Source: JABMRW01 sp964396965 (GTDB taxonomy: Bacteria > Chloroflexota > Dehalococcoidia > Dehalococcoidales > BS750m-G39). Taken from it: a stretch of DNA of 64,000 nt. The translations under genes were made by a program, and so were the position numbers. Shown here one piece after another: positions 23,347 to 32,465 of the stretch. The stretch is from positions 50,800-114,799 of the forward strand of contig CAYNGD010000002.1 of assembly GCA_964396965.1 (NCBI GenBank), given 5' to 3'. Below the pieces are notes generated by a model. The model saw nothing but the letters and a program-made list of their open reading frames with translations, was not told where the DNA came from and made no database searches. Each line of letters starts with the position of its first letter. The first letter of the stretch is position 1.

Positions 23347-25506
23347 GTGGAAATACTAAAGCAAATCAACTATAAACCGGCCCGGGTGGCCGGGGGCTAC
23401 ACCGACCGCGTCCTCAGGATAGACCTGAGCCGCCGGGAAATCAACATCGAGAAGATGCCCCCTGATTTTAAGACCAAATACATCGGGGGGCGGGGCTACG
23501 CCCTGAAATTTATTTGGGAAGGCACCACCAGCCAGACGCGCTACGACAGCCCGGAGAACATCCTGGTCATGGCCAGCGGGCCGCTGGGCAACGAGCCGGG
23601 CTTCCCGGGGACGGGCAAATTCATCGTAGGGACGATTTCACCGCTGACCGATACCTTCATCGACTCCAACGTCGGCGGGCACTTCGGGCCGCTCTTAAAG
23701 CTGGCCGGCTTCGATGCCTTGGCGGTAACCGGCCAATCTCAGGAAGAGGTGGCCGTATCAATTGACGGCGACGCCGGCACCATCGCTATCGCCAGAGCCC
23801 CCAGATACGATAAGGAGACCGATGAGGGCGCCCTCTCCTACGGCCAGAGACTGCTGAAAGAGGCCAACGGCGGCCAGTATAGCGACTGCCTGGCCGCGGC
23901 CAGCGCCGGCGGGGGGGCGCTCCACGCCCGCTACGGGGTCATCCACAGCCTCTACTACGATATAAGGCGGGGCCGAATCAGGGCCAAGCAGGCGGGGCGG
24001 GGCGGCACCGGCACGGTGATGAGGTCCAAGGGCCTAAAGAGCATCATTGTCCGCTCCAGCCGGGCCAAGGCCAACGGCAACAACCCGGTCGATAAAAAAG
24101 GGGTGCGGGCGGCGGGGCGGGAGATGAAGCGGGTTATCGCCAAAGCCGACCCCACCCAGCTCCACCTCTCCGCCTGGGGGACGACCATCCTATCCGAGTA
24201 TATGGACAAGTTCCACATCTTCCCGGTGAACAACTACCAGTACGGGCAGAGCCCGGAGTCGGTCAAGCTGTTCGCCCACGTCTTTCTGGACAACTACTTC
24301 AGCCGGAGAATCCCCGACGGCTGCTACTACGGCTGCAACCTGGCCTGCGCCAAGGGGGCCGAGAACGTTAAATTGACCAGGGGGCCGCTGGCGGGGCGCC
24401 GGGTCAGCGTTGACGGCCCGGAGTACGAAACGGTGGGCGCCGTCGCCTGCATGGGCATCTTCGACCCCCAGTTCGTTATGGAGTACAACTGGTACTGCGA
24501 TGAGTACGGCCTCGATGTCATCTCCACCGGGGTGACCATCGCCTTTTTAATGGAGTGCTTCGAGCGCGGCTACCTAAGCACCGACGATACCGGCTACGAG
24601 CTTAAATTCGGCGACGCTGCCGCCGCCGACAGGCTGCTACAGGAGATAGCCGCTGGCCGGGGCCTGGGCAAGGTGGTCGGGCAGGGGGTAGCCCGGGGCA
24701 AGAAGTGGGTCGCCCGGAAATACGCCGCCAGAAACAAGACCAGTGAAGATGAAGCCCTGGCCGAGCTTAACCAATTCGGCATGGAGGTCAAGGGGCTGGA
24801 GTTCTCCATGTATGTCACTAAAGAGTCGCTGGCCCAGCAGGGGGGCTACGGCCTTGCCCTCAAAGGCCCGCAGCACGACGAGGTCTGGCTCATCTTCATC
24901 GACCAGGTCTACCAGGAGCTGCCCACCCTGGAGGCCAAGGCGGCGGCACTGAAGTGGTTCCCCCTAATCCGCACCTGGTTCAACGCCACCGGGCTGTGCA
25001 AGCTGCACTGGATTGACGTGCGCAACCCGGAGGCGGCGGCCACGCCCGAGCCGGCCAAGAATCTGCCTACCCTGGCCCACTATGTAGATTACTTTAACGC
25101 CACTACGGGGAGCCGCAAGAGCCTGCAGGACATACTGGATGATTCAGAGAGGCTTTATATCCTACAGAAGCTGATAAACCTGCGCCAGGGCAAGGGGACG
25201 CGCGATAATGACCAGATACCCTTAAGGGCGATGGCGCCGGTCTTCTTCAACGAATACCAGTCCCGCGCCGACTACTACGACAAATGGCTGGAGCAGAACG
25301 GGGGCAGCCAGAAGCTGCCGGCCAGCCCCGAACAGCGGCACAGGCTGGTTATCGAGCGAAGAATAAAGGAATATCATCAGCTCTGCGACGCCGTCTACCA
25401 GCAGAAGGGCTTTACCCCGGAGGGGATACCCCGGCGGGAGACGGTGGCTAGGTTCGGCCTGCTCGACGAAAAGGCCAGCCGGCTGCTGGAAGAGGTGGGA
25501 GGCTAA
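23347..25506 (+). CDS. Aldehyde:ferredoxin oxidoreductase family enzyme
   Basis: 719 residues. N-terminal GGYTDRVLRIDLSRREI and KYIGGRGYALKF are the tungstopterin-binding signatures of the family. The [4Fe-4S] ligands are visible as CYYGCNLAC near residue 326 (CxxxCxxxC) and the fourth cysteine in TGLCKLHW near 549. Members oxidise aldehydes to acids, or the reverse, with ferredoxin in the cytosol, using W or Mo bis-pterin cofactor. It is about 100 residues longer than the archaeal prototype, mostly at the C-terminus. A MoaD-like gene nine bases downstream supports a cofactor link. Confidence 0.94.
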   Translation: MEILKQINYKPARVAGGYTDRVLRIDLSRREINIEKMPPDFKTKYIGGRGYALKFIWEGTTSQTRYDSPENILVMASGPLGNEPGFPGTGKFIVGTISPLTDTFIDSNVGGHFGPLLKLAGFDALAVTGQSQEEVAVSIDGDAGTIAIARAPRYDKETDEGALSYGQRLLKEANGGQYSDCLAAASAGGGALHARYGVIHSLYYDIRRGRIRAKQAGRGGTGTVMRSKGLKSIIVRSSRAKANGNNPVDKKGVRAAGREMKRVIAKADPTQLHLSAWGTTILSEYMDKFHIFPVNNYQYGQSPESVKLFAHVFLDNYFSRRIPDGCYYGCNLACAKGAENVKLTRGPLAGRRVSVDGPEYETVGAVACMGIFDPQFVMEYNWYCDEYGLDVISTGVTIAFLMECFERGYLSTDDTGYELKFGDAAAADRLLQEIAAGRGLGKVVGQGVARGKKWVARKYAARNKTSEDEALAELNQFGMEVKGLEFSMYVTKESLAQQGGYGLALKGPQHDEVWLIFIDQVYQELPTLEAKAAALKWFPLIRTWFNATGLCKLHWIDVRNPEAAATPEPAKNLPTLAHYVDYFNATTGSRKSLQDILDDSERLYILQKLINLRQGKGTRDNDQIPLRAMAPVFFNEYQSRADYYDKWLEQNGGSQKLPASPEQRHRLVIERRIKEYHQLCDAVYQQKGFTPEGIPRRETVARFGLLDEKASRLLEEVGG

Positions 25507-25515
25507 AGCCAGAAT

Positions 25516-25761
25516 ATGAAAGTTACGGTTGAATTTTTGGGTACGCAGCGCGCCGTGACCGGGGCCGAACGCATCGAGATACCCGTCACCAGAAAGACCA
25601 CCGTTAACGACGCCCTGGACTATGTGCAGCGTAAATATCCCCAGCTGAAACTGGCCGAGTGGATAGTGGTGGTTGTCGTCAACCAGCATATAACCTCGCG
25701 GGACCAGCTCTTAAAAGCCGGTGATACTATTTCCTTCCTGCCCTTCCTCAGCGGAGGATAA
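25516..25761 (+). CDS. MoaD/ThiS-like sulfur carrier protein
   Basis: 81 residues with a beta-grasp pattern and the C-terminal Gly-Gly (LPFLSGG) that is adenylated and thiocarboxylated in MoaD and ThiS. Its position right after an aldehyde:ferredoxin oxidoreductase suggests a dedicated carrier for the tungsten/molybdenum pterin, rather than thiamine synthesis. This pairing is common for the family; the specific role is inferred. Confidence 0.9.
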   Translation: MKVTVEFLGTQRAVTGAERIEIPVTRKTTVNDALDYVQRKYPQLKLAEWIVVVVVNQHITSRDQLLKAGDTISFLPFLSGG

Positions 25762-25814
25762 CTAGCCAGTAAGGACTATTGACAAACAGCCTCCGGCCAA
25801 TTAAATTGGGCATC

Positions 25815-27101
25815 ATGCAGGATGTCGCCCTGATAATAGCCTTCGTCGGCATTATCATCTTTCTGGCCCACCTTTTCACCGGCTTGTTCAACCGCATCAT
25901 GGTGCCCGATGTCCTCTTCCTCATCGTCCTCGGCATCGTCTTGGGGCCGGTACTGGGGATTCTGCCCCCCAGCCTTTTCACCGAGATAGGGCCCATCTTC
26001 ACCACCATCACCCTGATTATCATCCTGCTGGAATGCGGCTTCAGCCTCAAGCTGAGCACCCTGCGCGCCGCCGTACCCGGGGCTATGGCCCTGGCCCTGG
26101 TCGTTTTCCCCCTCAGCATGGCCATAATCACCGGGCTGGCCCTCTGGCTCACCGACCTGGAGCTGCTGCCAGCCTTAATTCTGGGGGCCATCATCGGCTC
26201 CACCTCGGAGGCCATCGTCATCCCCCTGGTCAAGCAGCTTAAGATAAAAGAGGAGAGCCAGGTGCTGCTCTCGGTGGAATCAACCGTCACCGCCGTCCTC
26301 AGCATCATCTTCGCCATCACCCTGATTGATAGCTACCAGCTCGGCCAGTTCCAGGTGCTCGACGTCACCGGCAATCTGATTGCCTCCTTCCTGGTGGCCA
26401 TCGGCCTGGGCGTGGCCGGCGCCTTCATCTGGTCGCTCTTCTTAAACCGGATAAGGCACGTCAAGAACACCATGTTCACCACCGCCGCCTGCGTCTTCGT
26501 CATCTTCGGGCTGGTGGAGCTGCTGGGCTTCAACGGCCCCATCGCCGCCCTGGCCTTCGGCATCACCCTGGGTAACCTCAAGCCGATGCCCCTCCCCTTC
26601 TTCAAGAAGGGGCTGCGGCTTGAATCGGGAGGACTGACCGAAATGGAGAAGGCCTTCTTCGGCGAGATTGCCTTCCTGCTCAAGACCTTTTTCTTCATCT
26701 ACCTGGGGATATCGCTGGAGATGATAAGCACCGATTTGATGATACTGGCGGCCGTCTTCACCGCCGTAATCTTCATTTTGAGGATAGCCTCGGTGAGGCT
26801 GACGGTGGGGGGAACCGCCCCGGCCAAAGACGCCTCTTTTATCGCCGTGATGGCGCCCCGGGGGCTGACCGCCATCGTGCTGGCGGCCATCGTCTTCCAG
26901 CAGGCAGTCCCCGGCGGCGAGCTTATCAAGAACCTGACCTACGGCATCGTCCTCTTCAGCGTGGTGCTGACCTCGCTGCTGGTGCTGCTCACCGATAAGA
27001 CCAGGCTGGCCGACGGTCTGGGCTATCTCTTCTCCGTAGGTACCAAGCGCCAGCCGGAGCCCGTCGAGCCCGCCGAACCAGTCGAGGCTGAGGAAGAGTA
27101 A
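25815..27101 (+). CDS. Cation:proton antiporter (CPA2/KefB-NhaP type)
   Basis: Start taken at ATG 25815 (MQDVALIIAFVGIIIF); the frame opens at TTG 25779, whose TTGACA looks like a -35 hexamer. 428 residues with about twelve hydrophobic spans and a short acidic tail (PEPVEPAEPVEAEEE). The ALILGAIIGSTSEAIVIPLV segment near residue 120 resembles the central charged-helix region of CPA antiporters. No RCK/TrkA domain. It likely exchanges Na+ or K+ for H+; ion specificity is unknown. Confidence 0.87.
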   Translation: MQDVALIIAFVGIIIFLAHLFTGLFNRIMVPDVLFLIVLGIVLGPVLGILPPSLFTEIGPIFTTITLIIILLECGFSLKLSTLRAAVPGAMALALVVFPLSMAIITGLALWLTDLELLPALILGAIIGSTSEAIVIPLVKQLKIKEESQVLLSVESTVTAVLSIIFAITLIDSYQLGQFQVLDVTGNLIASFLVAIGLGVAGAFIWSLFLNRIRHVKNTMFTTAACVFVIFGLVELLGFNGPIAALAFGITLGNLKPMPLPFFKKGLRLESGGLTEMEKAFFGEIAFLLKTFFFIYLGISLEMISTDLMILAAVFTAVIFILRIASVRLTVGGTAPAKDASFIAVMAPRGLTAIVLAAIVFQQAVPGGELIKNLTYGIVLFSVVLTSLLVLLTDKTRLADGLGYLFSVGTKRQPEPVEPAEPVEAEEE

Positions 27102-27112
27102 ACAGCCACCCC

Positions 27113-27140
27113 TTGCTTTCCCCCAGAGAAGTGTTATAAT
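27113..27140 (+). promoter_or_regulatory. Promoter of the winged-helix regulator, CCCCC-spacer class
   Basis: TTGCTT (27113-27118), 16-base spacer reading TCCCCCAGAGAAGTGT, TATAAT (27135-27140). Confidence 0.6.
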
Positions 27141-27177
27141 TCAACTGTGCTTGATTTATCATCAATCGTGGTGAACT

Positions 27178-27960
27178 ATGATTGAGGTTCTCAGAAACAA
27201 GAACCTGACCACCCGCTTTCAGATACTGGTGGAGATAGCCAACGCCGGCCCCGGCATTCAGCAGCGGGAGATTGCCCAAAACCTGAACATCACCCCCCAG
27301 GCGGTGTCGGACTACATCGCCCAGCTCAGCGGGGAGGGGTTACTGGCCGCCGAGGGGCGCGGCCACTACCGGGTGACCAACCAGGGGGTCAACTGGATAA
27401 TCAAGACCCTGCGCGAGCTGGGTGACTACAACGCCTTTATCCAGCGGGCGATAACCAATCTCTCCGTCTGCGCCGCCATCGCCGAGGACGACCTGAAAAA
27501 GGGGCAGAAGGTGGGCCTCGAGATGAAGGATGGGCTGCTCCTGGCCTCGGCCAGCCGCAAGCAGGAGGCCAGCGGCACCACCATAGACAGCGCCCGGGCT
27601 GGCGAGGATGTGGGCATCACCGGCATCGAGGGCATCGTGCCCCTGGAGGTGGGCCGGGTGACCATACTGAGGGTGCCCGGTATCCAGCGGGGCGGCTCGA
27701 AAAAGATTAACTACGACATACTCAAACAGCGTCTGGCTAAGAGCGACATGGTCGCCGCACTGGGACTGGAAGCGCTGGCAGCACTGCGCAAAACCGGGGC
27801 CGAGTTCCAGCACTACGGGGCGACGGCGGCGGCTGTCGAGGCGGCCAAGAGCGGGCTTAAGCCCCTGGTGGTCTGCGTTGACAGCGAGGCCGCCGACCTC
27901 ATTGCCCGACTGGAACAAGAACGGCTAGCCTACCAGCTCTTCGACGCCGAGGGCGGCTAA
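27178..27960 (+). CDS. Winged-helix transcriptional regulator (MarR-like head, archaeal-type)
   Basis: 260 residues. Residues 1-70 form a clear winged helix: LTTRFQILVEIANAG, IQQREIAQNLNITPQAVSDYI as turn-recognition helix, and LAAEGRGHYRVTNQG as wing. The C-terminal 180 residues are an alpha/beta sensor-like domain with GLEMKDGLLLAS and VGRVTILRVP, of a kind seen in archaeal regulators. It sits 131 bases upstream of the capture/ECF operon in the same direction and is the best local candidate for its regulator. Ligand unknown. Confidence 0.85.
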   Translation: MIEVLRNKNLTTRFQILVEIANAGPGIQQREIAQNLNITPQAVSDYIAQLSGEGLLAAEGRGHYRVTNQGVNWIIKTLRELGDYNAFIQRAITNLSVCAAIAEDDLKKGQKVGLEMKDGLLLASASRKQEASGTTIDSARAGEDVGITGIEGIVPLEVGRVTILRVPGIQRGGSKKINYDILKQRLAKSDMVAALGLEALAALRKTGAEFQHYGATAAAVEAAKSGLKPLVVCVDSEAADLIARLEQERLAYQLFDAEGG

Positions 27961-28002
27961 AAAATTTTTTAAAAACCCGCCCCCAAACAAGCCCGAAACC
28001 CC

Positions 28003-28032
28003 TTGACAGGGGGTAACTTTTGCCTCTATAAT
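28003..28032 (+). promoter_or_regulatory. Promoter of the secreted capture protein-ECF operon
   Basis: TTGACA (28003-28008), 18-base spacer, TATAAT (28027-28032). About 55 bases of leader precede ATG 28092; no obvious riboswitch fold could be drawn in so short a leader. AGAGGAGG is the ribosome site. Confidence 0.75.
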
Positions 28033-28091
28033 AATCAACTGCACTTGCATATTATCAAGTATACTTTATTTAGCTAGAGGAGGCGACAGCC

Positions 28092-30068
28092 ATGCCCGGC
28101 ATTTTCAGGTCAAAGCTCTTTATTATCCTGCTGATATTCACCCTGCTCGCCCCCTTCCTGCTGGCGGTGCCAGCCGCCGCCGCGTCCTACCCCTACGCCA
28201 CCAGCGATAGCCAGATTAGCAGCGCCCTGGACTACCTGCACTCGCAGCAGGACAGCACCGGCAAGATTGACAACTTCGCCACCTCGGCCTGGGTGGTGAT
28301 GGCCATCGCCGCCGCCGGGGAAAATCCCGCTGACTGGAAGGTTGGCTCTAACCCCTCTATAGTTGACTACTTGGCGGCTAACGCCGGGAGCGCTTCCTCG
28401 GCCAGCGACTACTCGAGGATGCTCTTGGCTATCGCCGCCGCCGGGGAAGACCCGACTAACTTCGGCGGGCGCGACTTCGTCGCCCTGCTCGAAGCCCAGC
28501 ATAACAACAGCCAGATTGGCGATGTCAAGCTGCTCAACGACGACTTCTGGGGGGTGATGGGGCTGGTTGCCGCCGGGGAAGACCCGGCCAGCTCGAACAC
28601 CATCCAGGACAGCCTAGCTTTTATCCTGGCCAACCAGAACCAAGACGGCGGCTGGAGCTGGGGGGTTGGCTCGGACAGCGACGTTGACGATACCGCCGCC
28701 GCCATCATGGCCCTGATTTCCGCCGGGGAGAACCCGGCCTCGGCGGCAATAAACAAGGCTACTGCCTACCTGGCCACCACCCAGATGGCCAACGGCGGCT
28801 TTGAATCCTGGGGTTCGACCAACGCCGACACCGACTCCTGGGGCATCTGCGCCCTGGTCGCCGCCGGGAAAGACCCCACCAGCTGGGAGAACACCTCGGG
28901 GAACAGCCCGGTTGACGATCTTCTCTCCTTCCAGCAGGCCGGCGGCGCCTTCTACTGGCAGAACGGCAATGCCGGGATGAGCGTCGCCAAGACCACCGCC
29001 TGCGCTGTAATCGCCCTGCTGGGCAAACACTTCCCGGTAACAGTATTGACCCCGTCACCGCCGCAGCCAGGGGTCACCGTTGATGTCCGCGTTGAGGGGA
29101 AGACCAAGACCATCTGGAGCGGCAGCGTCACTGTGAACCAGTCCACCATTACCGCCGACAACAGCGGCACCAAATACCACCTGGCCAACCCCACCGCCCT
29201 GGGGGCGCTGGACGAAGCTGCCGCAAAGGGTAATTTCAGCTATAAGACCACCGACCAGTGGGGCAGCCTCTACGTTACCTCGATAGACGGCGAGGAAGCG
29301 GAGGGCACGGCCGGCTGGCTTTACCGGGTTGACTACGTCAGCCCTTCGGTGGGTGCCGCCGACTTTATCCTCGACCAGACCTCGCCACCCGACCCGCCGC
29401 ACAAGGAAGTGCTGTTCTACTACGGCGAGTATACTGATATACCGCTCAAACTTGAGGTGGACAATACCGCCCCCAGCGTCGGCGGCAGCTTTACCGTCAC
29501 CGTAGAGGAGTACGACGATAAACTCGCCGAGTGGCACCCGGTGCAAGGCGCCACCGTCCACGCCGACACCAGCTACACCACCGACGAGAACGGCGAGGTT
29601 GAGATTACCGTCGACCACGATGCCACCCTAGATGTCTACGCCGAGATGGACGGCCACATCCGCAGCAACAGCGTCACCGTCACCGTCGGCGGGGGCAGCG
29701 CCCAGCCCCCGGCAGGCCAGACGGTCAACATGACGGTTGATATCATCCCCGCCATCAGCTTCAAGGTTACTCCCGACTACCTCAATTTCGGCGTTCTCGG
29801 GCCGAGGGATATCAGCCAGCCGGTGACCATCACCATAACCAATGAAGGCGCTTGGAAGCTGGCGGTCACCGCCGCGGTCAGCGACAACGCCGATAACCTC
29901 TACGTTGACGGCTTAGAGCTGGATAATGCCAAATGTGGGGACTTCACCTGCTACGTCTCCCGAGACAAGAGTGAGGAACACACCGCCACCCTGACCGTCC
30001 CCGAGACTTATACCCTCACCGGCAACCAGAACGGCACACTCATCTTCTGGGCGTCGGAGGCACAGTAG
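28092..30068 (+). CDS. Secreted transcobalamin-like protein: alpha/alpha repeats plus DUF4430-like domain
   Basis: 658 residues. Signal peptide to about residue 29 (ending VPAAAA). Residues 35-320 are six helical repeats of the prenyltransferase/squalene-cyclase type; five contain AAGE(D/N)P or close variants, spaced about 45-50 residues, with QDGGWSWG in the fourth. Residues ~325-455 look like DUF4430 (VTVDVRVEGKTKTIWSGSVTV... GWLYRVDYVSP). An Ig-like segment (~460-545) and a final beta domain (~555-658) follow. An alpha6/alpha6 barrel joined to a DUF4430 beta domain is the plan of mammalian intrinsic factor and transcobalamin, which clamp cobalamin between the two. Corrinoid binding is therefore a specific but untested guess. 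First gene of the ECF operon. Confidence 0.8.
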   Translation: MPGIFRSKLFIILLIFTLLAPFLLAVPAAAASYPYATSDSQISSALDYLHSQQDSTGKIDNFATSAWVVMAIAAAGENPADWKVGSNPSIVDYLAANAGSASSASDYSRMLLAIAAAGEDPTNFGGRDFVALLEAQHNNSQIGDVKLLNDDFWGVMGLVAAGEDPASSNTIQDSLAFILANQNQDGGWSWGVGSDSDVDDTAAAIMALISAGENPASAAINKATAYLATTQMANGGFESWGSTNADTDSWGICALVAAGKDPTSWENTSGNSPVDDLLSFQQAGGAFYWQNGNAGMSVAKTTACAVIALLGKHFPVTVLTPSPPQPGVTVDVRVEGKTKTIWSGSVTVNQSTITADNSGTKYHLANPTALGALDEAAAKGNFSYKTTDQWGSLYVTSIDGEEAEGTAGWLYRVDYVSPSVGAADFILDQTSPPDPPHKEVLFYYGEYTDIPLKLEVDNTAPSVGGSFTVTVEEYDDKLAEWHPVQGATVHADTSYTTDENGEVEITVDHDATLDVYAEMDGHIRSNSVTVTVGGGSAQPPAGQTVNMTVDIIPAISFKVTPDYLNFGVLGPRDISQPVTITITNEGAWKLAVTAAVSDNADNLYVDGLELDNAKCGDFTCYVSRDKSEEHTATLTVPETYTLTGNQNGTLIFWASEAQ

Positions 30069-30077
30069 AGGTAGACT

Positions 30078-30596
30078 ATGCCGGGCCGCTTGGTTAAGGC
30101 GTCGGTATTATTGCTGCCGGTCATCTTGCTGCTGCTGGCGGCCTCGTCGGCGCTGGCACTGGGGGTGGGGGTGGCCCCGGGCCGGATGGACTTTAAGGTC
30201 CGCCCCGGCGGCAGCCAGGTGCAGACACTGAATATCATCAACCAGTCCGACCAGCCCTACCGGTTCCAGGTCTATGTCGAGGGCGGCCATGATGGCTGGT
30301 TTAAGATTACCCCGGACGAGTTCACCCTCAACGCCGGGGAGGCGAAAGCGGTGGAGATTACTGTCGCCCCGTCGCTGTTCACCGTTCCCGGCGACCACGA
30401 CTTTGACACCTGCATCCTCTGCCTGCCCCCGGAGACCGCGCTGCGCGTCGGCGCCGGGGTCAAGGTGCCCACCTATGTGCAGGTGACCGACTTACCCATC
30501 ATGGCCCTTAAGTGGTGGATTACCAGCGCCGTCCTGCTGCTGGCGCTGATGCTCGGCCTGCTCGTGGGCCGGAGGGTAAGGGCCAGGTATGGCTAA
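30078..30596 (+). CDS. Membrane-anchored extracellular beta-sandwich protein
   Basis: 172 residues: signal peptide to about residue 28 (SSALA), an extracytoplasmic domain of about 110 residues with an Ig/COG1470-like pattern (RPGGSQVQTLNIINQSDQPYRF, then a CILC pair), and a C-terminal membrane helix at 143-164 followed by GRRVRARYG as the inside anchor. It starts nine bases after the previous stop and overlaps the lipoprotein gene. Likely helps hold or present the secreted binding protein at the surface. Confidence 0.75.
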   Translation: MPGRLVKASVLLLPVILLLLAASSALALGVGVAPGRMDFKVRPGGSQVQTLNIINQSDQPYRFQVYVEGGHDGWFKITPDEFTLNAGEAKAVEITVAPSLFTVPGDHDFDTCILCLPPETALRVGAGVKVPTYVQVTDLPIMALKWWITSAVLLLALMLGLLVGRRVRARYG

Positions 30597-31539
30597 ATGG
30601 GCGCTGCCCTTAATATTACTATTGCTGGCAGCCATGCTGACCGGCTGCCCGACGCCGTCAGCCACCACCGATAGCGGCGGGCAATCTAAAGTAACAGTAG
30701 CTGTCACTCAGGACTTCGGCCAGGAACTAATCCTGGCCAAGGAGGTTAAAATCGAGGACGGCACCGACGCCATGACGGCGCTGCAGTCTGTCGCCAAGGT
30801 GGAGACCAAATACGGCGGCGGCTTCGTCCAGTCAATAGAGGGACTCAGCTCGGAGTATGAGGGGGGCAGTAAAAAGCGGGACTGGCTCTACTATATCAAC
30901 GGCATCTGCCTCAGCCTAGGGGCCAGGGACTATAGCCTTCACGACGGCGACATCGAACAGTGGGACTTCCGGGACTGGAGCTACCAGCCGATGGTGCCGG
31001 CCATCATCGGCGCTTTCCCCCAGCCTTTCTTAAACGGAGTGCGGGGCGAGCTGAAGCCGACGGCGGTGGTCTATGATGCCCCCTTCGCCAAGGAGGCGGC
31101 AGCGCTGGTGGCCAAACTAAAGGAGTGGGGAGTAACTGAAGTGACCCTGACCGGCACTGAGGCGCTATCTGACGGGGTTAAAGGGGGGAGTAACCTGATT
31201 ATCCTGGCCGGAGCTGATAATGGGCTTATTTTAGAGCTTAACGAACTGCACAAGAAGCTGGGCTTCTTCGCCTATTTCGATGGGGGCAAAATAATCGTTC
31301 TGGACGGTAATGGCGACCCGGCCGGTGACTATGGGGCGGGGTGGGGCTTAATCCAGGCCACCCAGAACCCCTGGAGCCCGGGGGGAGTCGGCTCTGGAGA
31401 GAGCGCCGTCTTTATCGTCACCGGCGCCGATGAGAGCGGGGTGAGTAGCGCCGCTAAGGCGCTTATCAATAACAGTAACGGGTTTCGCTACGCCTATGCC
31501 GCCTTAGTCAATAACAGCCAGATAGTAAAGATACCGTGA
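30589..31539 (+). CDS. DUF4430-like lipoprotein, putative membrane-proximal receptor
   Basis: 316 residues with a lipoprotein signal (MLTGC, Cys20). Residues ~35-125 form a second DUF4430-like domain: KEVKIEDGTDAMTALQSVAK then KKRDWLYYINGICLSLGARDY. The rest (~140-316) is an alpha/beta region with two segments resembling each other (SNLIILAGADNGLILELNEL and ESAVFIVTGADESGVSSAAK). It overlaps genes on both sides. By position it would pass ligand from the secreted protein to the ECF S component. Confidence 0.8.
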   Translation: MAKWALPLILLLLAAMLTGCPTPSATTDSGGQSKVTVAVTQDFGQELILAKEVKIEDGTDAMTALQSVAKVETKYGGGFVQSIEGLSSEYEGGSKKRDWLYYINGICLSLGARDYSLHDGDIEQWDFRDWSYQPMVPAIIGAFPQPFLNGVRGELKPTAVVYDAPFAKEAAALVAKLKEWGVTEVTLTGTEALSDGVKGGSNLIILAGADNGLILELNELHKKLGFFAYFDGGKIIVLDGNGDPAGDYGAGWGLIQATQNPWSPGGVGSGESAVFIVTGADESGVSSAAKALINNSNGFRYAYAALVNNSQIVKIP

Positions 31540-32465
31540 TGCCGGAACTGAGCTACCGGGACAGGGACACCGTTATCCACGCCTTGAGCCCCCTGGTCAA
31601 GCTGGCCTGGGGCGGCGGGCTGGTGGTCTTAAGTTTAATCTTCAACCACCCCGTCTATATCCTGATTTTATTTTTCTCCACTATTCCCCTAGTGTGGCTG
31701 GCCGGAGTGGGGCGGGAGTGGGCCTCAACCCTTAAACTGACCCTCTGGCTGGGGTTAAGCATCATCGTCATCAATGCCCTCTTCAGCTACCACGGCGACC
31801 ACGTGCTGCTGACCGCCCCCTTCCGGCTGCCGGTGGTGGGCAGCCCGGTGATAACCCTGGAGGCCATCGCCTTCGGGGCGGTGATGGCCCTGAAGCTGAT
31901 AGTGATAATATCGGTCTTCAGCCTCATCAACCTCACCATCCACCCCGACGACATCATGGCCGTCCTGCTCAAGATGCGGCTGCCCTACAAGTCGGTGCTG
32001 GTGACCTCGCTGTCAACGCGCTTCGTCCCCTGCCTGGTCGAGGACATCGGGCGCATCAGCGACGGCTACCGCACCCGGGGGGTGCAGCTTGATGCCGGAA
32101 GCTGGTTTAGAAGGCTCAGGAACCGGGGCAGAATCAGCTTCGCCCTGCTGGGCAACTCGCTGGACCGGGCGGTGCAGGTGGCCGAGGCCATGGAGGCGCG
32201 GGCCTTCGGCAACGGCCAAAAAAGGGCATTCTACAAAGAAATAAATATTTCCAGGATAGACGCAGTGACGCTGGTGGTGGGGCTGCTGCCCCTGGCCGCT
32301 GGAATCGCGGTGAGGGTTCTGGGTTTCGGCGATTACCAGTACTACCCCAAGCTGAGCGCCATCGGGTTGGAGGGGTGGGGGTGGCTAATACCGGCCATAA
32401 TCCTGCTGCTGCTGGCGGCGGTGGTGCCTCTGGCCTTTCTCAAGAGGAGGGTCGAGCTTGATTAG
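31536..32465 (+). CDS. ecfT: ECF transporter transmembrane component EcfT
   Basis: 309 residues, GTG at 31536 directly followed by ATG 31539, either of which may be used; both overlap the previous stop. Five to six membrane helices with the EcfT coupling signatures: GYRTRGVQ near 187 and MEARAFG near 230, the two Ala-Arg motifs that contact the ATPases. It forms the scaffold of an energy-coupling-factor importer. Confidence 0.92.
   Translation: MMPELSYRDRDTVIHALSPLVKLAWGGGLVVLSLIFNHPVYILILFFSTIPLVWLAGVGREWASTLKLTLWLGLSIIVINALFSYHGDHVLLTAPFRLPVVGSPVITLEAIAFGAVMALKLIVIISVFSLINLTIHPDDIMAVLLKMRLPYKSVLVTSLSTRFVPCLVEDIGRISDGYRTRGVQLDAGSWFRRLRNRGRISFALLGNSLDRAVQVAEAMEARAFGNGQKRAFYKEINISRIDAVTLVVGLLPLAAGIAVRVLGFGDYQYYPKLSAIGLEGWGWLIPAIILLLLAAVVPLAFLKRRVELD

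Noticed and set aside
28033..28091. Possible cobalamin riboswitch before the capture operon
   Set aside because: The leader after the -10 is only about 55 bases, far too short, and has no B12-box-like sequence.
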